A DNA stretch of 16,692 nt from positions 1-16,692 of the forward strand of contig WAPD01000065.1 of the NCBI GenBank assembly GCA_015520875.1. The letters are read 5' to 3'. The notes under the pieces are model-generated. The model made no database searches. It was given only the letters and a program-made list of their open reading frames with translations, and was not told where the DNA came from. Position 1 is the stretch's first letter; each line of letters starts with the position of its first letter. The position numbers were made by a program, and so were the translations under genes. The stretch comes from Microcaldota archaeon (lineage in GTDB: Archaea; Micrarchaeota; Micrarchaeia; Anstonellales; J096). Shown here piece by piece: positions 15,001-16,692 of the stretch.

Positions 15001-16457
15001 TTATCATGTGTGTGGATATATTCTCCTAAGTATTGGGAGGTTAAATGATAGGTTTTTCCATTGTAGGTGAATTCTCTACCAGGAACGGCCATCCACCTTC
15101 CATCAGCTCTATCAACTAAAGCAAATGAATAATATCCTGTGGAATCTTTGGCGTCTGTTGAGAGAGAATATGAAACTTCCTTACCTGGTAAGGAATAATC
15201 TGGGCCTTGTATAGTGGTGTTATAATATTGGATTGGAACTTTTTTCTCTACTGGCTTTGCTATTGGTAATATTGTGGGATTTAATAAAAAGGAAACTCTG
15301 TTTTCTGGTTTTACGTTGTAGAATTCTTTTTTTAATGTTCCGTCATAATTATAGAATTGGACGTGAGTTAAAGTAGGGTCCAAGTGATAAAGGCCATTCT
15401 CATCTTTATAGAATAACTGGGCAAAGGTTCTTCCAAACTCATCTTCATAACCGAGAGAAGTTCTTTTTTCTATACTTTTTTCACTAAATTTCATCCACAT
15501 GGTTGTTTTTTCATCCCCCCATCTAAAGTCTGCGGAACTTGCTCTTGCCACATCTTGAAGATCAATAAGCCTATATTGCTGTTGATAGTGGCCATCTACA
15601 TTTAGTGTTCTAATTTGCAATACTCTAACATCTTCTCCATTTCTCACAAAGGTGGTTTCGATTTTGGAAACTCCGTAATAGTTGGCTGAACCCCTATAAT
15701 TAACATCCAAATGTTCTATTCTCAAACCAGTATACACATTCTTTCCTTTTCTAATATCTCCCACATAAAGATAATAAACATCGTAACCTTGTTCACTTAA
15801 TTCTTTGTAGTATTTATAAATGTCGTGATTTTTATCAATATTGTTCAATGCAACTATTTTATATTCACCATCTTTTATCCCTACTACCAAACCATCTCCT
15901 TTGATAACTTCCCCATTTAACATAAAATAAGGATTTCCATGGACATCCACTCTTATTCCAACTTTAAATTCTCCTACCTGAAAGCTTGCTTTACCATTCT
16001 TCACAAAGGATTTAGCTTCATCGTTTGTTACCCCTCTGACCAAACTTCCCCAAATACCTGGATCTATTTTTTCCTTTTGTGCTTGGGATGTTTGTTCCAA
16101 ATGGGATATAAGATTGCTAACCATTAAAGAAGGATCAACGCCTGTTTTTTCCGATAGAGAAAGAATAAAGGCTGCAATATTTTCTGCAATTAGTCTATCC
16201 TTAACAACACCCTGGGATACTAGCAATTGAGCTATTTCCCCAACATCAGCATTTACTTTGTAAAACTTCCCATGGGTTCCGTTTATTAAAATATTATATA
16301 GGTCCCCGCCTGTAGGATTATTAAAAAATGGTTCTTGCCTCTCAGGAACTTTATATAATTTTGAAGTATAAATAGTTTTTTCGTCTTCTCCACGTTCAAC
16401 GTGTTCTAAAACTTCTGTAGCTTTTGTAAGATGTTGAGCTTCAAATGTTTCAACCAT
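11442..16457 (-). CDS. Giant multidomain surface-type protein with beta-barrel-like C-terminus
   Basis: I do not recognise a family for this 1671-aa protein. Visible parts from the chosen start: an N-terminal helical region (about 1-150), then beta-rich modules to about 740 with a recurring motif (WWIKVKDGKLVDA, LYIRVKDGKVIDA). Next come a Pro/Lys/Glu linker at about 745-790 (PKPEVKPAPKPSPKEEK), more beta modules to about 1110 ending near a basic LRKRREE, and a helical domain at about 1260-1465. The last 200 residues alternate polar and hydrophobic residues between turns and end in VRLGLNINF with a terminal Phe, like a bacterial outer-membrane barrel. A TTTAAA box at 16479-16484 supports leaderless ATG 16457, but that form lacks a signal peptide. 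In-frame ATGs at 16532 and 16574 would add a hydrophobic LIVPFFITIITIF. There are almost no cysteines. The CARDB protein follows, in its own transcript. Confidence 0.85.
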   Translation of the reverse strand: MVETFEAQHLTKATEVLEHVERGEDEKTIYTSKLYKVPERQEPFFNNPTGGDLYNILINGTHGKFYKVNADVGEIAQLLVSQGVVKDRLIAENIAAFILSLSEKTGVDPSLMVSNLISHLEQTSQAQKEKIDPGIWGSLVRGVTNDEAKSFVKNGKASFQVGEFKVGIRVDVHGNPYFMLNGEVIKGDGLVVGIKDGEYKIVALNNIDKNHDIYKYYKELSEQGYDVYYLYVGDIRKGKNVYTGLRIEHLDVNYRGSANYYGVSKIETTFVRNGEDVRVLQIRTLNVDGHYQQQYRLIDLQDVARASSADFRWGDEKTTMWMKFSEKSIEKRTSLGYEDEFGRTFAQLFYKDENGLYHLDPTLTHVQFYNYDGTLKKEFYNVKPENRVSFLLNPTILPIAKPVEKKVPIQYYNTTIQGPDYSLPGKEVSYSLSTDAKDSTGYYSFALVDRADGRWMAVPGREFTYNGKTYHLTSQYLGEYIHTHDKDFVRVYLDEKGNVVDERTPNYIDILYFGTTPNSLYLFASQTPQTFSTSSNVTYRVDGTTTVYGVAISQERSLSKTLSSTTTEIIESQIKTQILFPAKVNETIEMPSVTLSYESKGKTLNPENASVDYLPVFVSESGTQYLIGQGLNKFGNYEVGENVFALAKFSDGAWWIKVKDGKLVDAYTSKEGTWVKLDELPQEAWQKAQITEENGSLVIKASPIKIPYPPEIANSIKEVRAYMEGTITVAGQEDAFSSYVSRELMPVEIPKPEVKPAPKPSPKEEKAPPQEKEEVKPETKVKPEVKRAQTTITVPDTIVLGTKEPYRASVKTDIPTKEKALFALEDLGNNRYNLLITNPQEATLKIGGQEFKISKDVKRLGYVENGTLYIRVKDGKVIDASLPEGDLLKVKLGDTPQEWYSTLERLGLNFLFSNQTGEFTVLPVLGKRVLWYGFGVDKEVKSTVAKDESLYARPEVEGRSHRYEFGNDLFKIRPNTITFRVEKENKPLSVDQVSATVIVKVSSGTGLNWIVNKDGKVVGVELPGKGYSYFDRPLPLNNGMLLELAQTIQANPDHLKWLSKEEFVKGGYQPPKVSLEYNDDKTEVTLKVEVPAEVRARRSTTVTFDYDIEYELDNKNAELSYVVRDIYVPITFVKPAEKITPPLRKRREEISTNVEFDFGSFDVREANTRTSFWFRHVNGEVDEVAWSLLGEGMEFYPLLKFLHDNKSTLPPNIYKSLSEQLENAVNTFLSVPLRESIPIDPNEKNVIPNVLAGRPGATRPSSYTLGGTLGDLINEVDPITALSWINSNSAEVLFSGNAPENVKKFIILAVIFNTSLNNVKYMNRQFDDFKAKLEAFASFLISFKDYIKDPSNPAKIDMFYDAIETLKDSPYFTGGGSDIGSTPLVKVLFQFTLENLEGGTLAASFQSTQIDLMQFNIDWTVWEHLTEEERSRIILNWYTNVFLRKKTGTEYKVVTEDGNLVLQKEETSATGFGANVDLRVGYGHSDKLQNIRVELGVGGTVYVIEHQDNKGWKVPKHILEEISVNGGAIYTRTIVESGNFRVSAFTKVEGRYTKDLVEDEELLVFTGSVGVVLGSVKKEDGTYDWKVKGVYRIEGGSAKPLEGSWDITASVRVGPNGQLSIEFQGNPDHIAEAIGLTYEHRLSEGTALSLGGYMNLVTGDKGVRLGLNINF
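13740..15003 (-). repeat. Divergent repeated beta module within the giant protein
   Basis: Three protein-level copies share a two-strand motif followed by a turn. They are at about 15003-14925 (FVRVYLDEKGNVVDER), 14506-14402 (WWIKVKDGKLVDA, then WVKLDELPQEAW) and 13872-13762 (LYIRVKDGKVIDA, then KVKLGDTPQEWY). The second and third are clearly homologous, including the spacing to the PQExW end. A weaker fourth (WIVNKDGKVVGV) lies near 13440-13365, just outside this span. The repeats are not evident as nucleotide repeats, so duplication is old. Confidence 0.6.
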
Positions 16458-16478
16458 GATATTATTTATGAAATTGTG

Positions 16479-16486
16479 TTTAAAAA
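16479..16486 (-). promoter_or_regulatory. TATA box for the giant protein gene
   Basis: The minus strand reads TTTTTAAA, with the TTTAAA core centred 24.5 nt upstream of ATG 16457. If used, transcripts start at or next to that ATG and the longer in-frame starts at 16532 and 16574 are excluded. Confidence 0.5.
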
Positions 16487-16521
16487 TGGTTATGATTGTT
16501 ATAAAAAATGGTACAATTAGG

Positions 16522-16527
16522 TTTAAA
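16522..16527 (+). promoter_or_regulatory. TATA box for the right-edge gene
   Basis: TTTAAA is centred 28.5 nt upstream of ATG 16553, the same arrangement as other leaderless genes in the window. It diverges from the box at 16479-16486. Confidence 0.5.
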
Positions 16528-16552
16528 TTCATATGGAAATAAATAAAAGCTA

Positions 16553-16692
16553 ATGAAAGGCCTTTCATATACAACTGATTTGATGGTAGCTTCTGTTATA
16601 TTAATAGCTGTTGTGGGTTTGGTTGTGTTTGCCCAAACATTTTTAGCATCAGATTGGAACATGTTATATAAATTGAAATTAATAGCCCATGA
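16553..16692 (+). CDS. Small membrane-anchored, possibly pilin-like protein, N-terminal 46 residues (runs off the right edge)
   Basis: The frame starts at ATG 16553 and stays open to the edge. The visible N-terminus is MKGLSYTTDLM, then a hydrophobic span VASVILIAVVGLVVFAQTF, then a more polar part (ASDWNMLYKLKL). A short basic N-terminus next to a single hydrophobic helix with the rest outside resembles archaeal type IV pilin-like proteins, or simply an N-anchored surface protein. A clear prepilin peptidase site is not certain: the charged residue plus glycine pattern (KG) occurs very early. A TTTAAA box 28.5 nt upstream supports the start. It is divergent from the giant protein gene and shares its promoter region. 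Confidence 0.65.
   Translation, partial: MKGLSYTTDLMVASVILIAVVGLVVFAQTFLASDWNMLYKLKLIAH

Noticed and set aside
16458..16574. Longer N-terminus of the giant protein
   Set aside because: Not chosen as the main start because a TTTAAA box sits inside it at the right distance from ATG 16457, and it would overlap the divergent gene. Kept as an open question in the findings.
16480..16662. 60-codon minus-strand frame across the right intergenic region
   Set aside because: It overlaps both TATA boxes and the divergent membrane-anchored gene, has low-complexity Asn/Phe/Tyr composition and no family resemblance.
1..16692. CRISPR array, insertion sequence, transposase or integrase
   Set aside because: No regularly spaced direct repeats, terminal inverted repeats or recombinase motifs were seen, and no target duplication next to either tRNA.

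Overview
The window is archaeal. The signs are a GatE-type Glu-tRNA(Gln) amidotransferase, archaeal S13-S4-S11-Rpo3 gene order, a bifunctional FBP aldolase/phosphatase, tRNA genes without encoded CCA, and TTTAAA-type TATA boxes about 24-29 nt upstream of start codons. Coding is dense, AT-rich and dominated by AGA/AGG arginine codons. Several core proteins are shorter than usual: Rpo3 lacks its third domain, and the cobalamin adenosyltransferase and GatE are compact. This suggests a streamlined, possibly DPANN-type lineage, but I cannot name the phylum from this window alone.

Layout. Positions 1-400 hold the start of an unrecognised minus-strand gene, tRNA-Arg(UCU), and closely packed promoters. 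Positions 393-3570 (+) carry an unrecognised 214-aa protein, gatE, and a GH114-type lipoprotein. Positions 5977-3567 (-) form a tight operon rpsM-rpsD-rpsK-rpo3-cobalamin adenosyltransferase; four of its genes are joined by 4-bp ATGA overlaps. Diverging from it (6106-8277, +) are a DsbA-like lipoprotein and the FBP aldolase/phosphatase. Positions 9774-8431 (-) form an unusual unit: tRNA-His, then 11 nt later a membrane-anchored winged-helix regulator, then a translationally coupled nitroreductase. Positions 16457-9802 (-) encode two surface-type proteins: a giant 1671-aa protein whose C-terminus looks like a beta-barrel, and a 538-aa secreted CARDB protein. The right edge (16553 onward, +) begins a small membrane-anchored or pilin-like protein.

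The core genes are ordinary information processing and gluconeogenesis. The accessory interest lies in the envelope proteins (GH114 lipoprotein, DsbA-like lipoprotein, CARDB protein, giant barrel-ended protein), which would act outside the membrane, and in the tRNA-His/regulator/nitroreductase unit. The most unusual signals are the bacterial-style barrel ending of the giant protein and the arrangement in which processing of tRNA-His would leave an 11-nt leader with a Shine-Dalgarno motif on the regulator mRNA.
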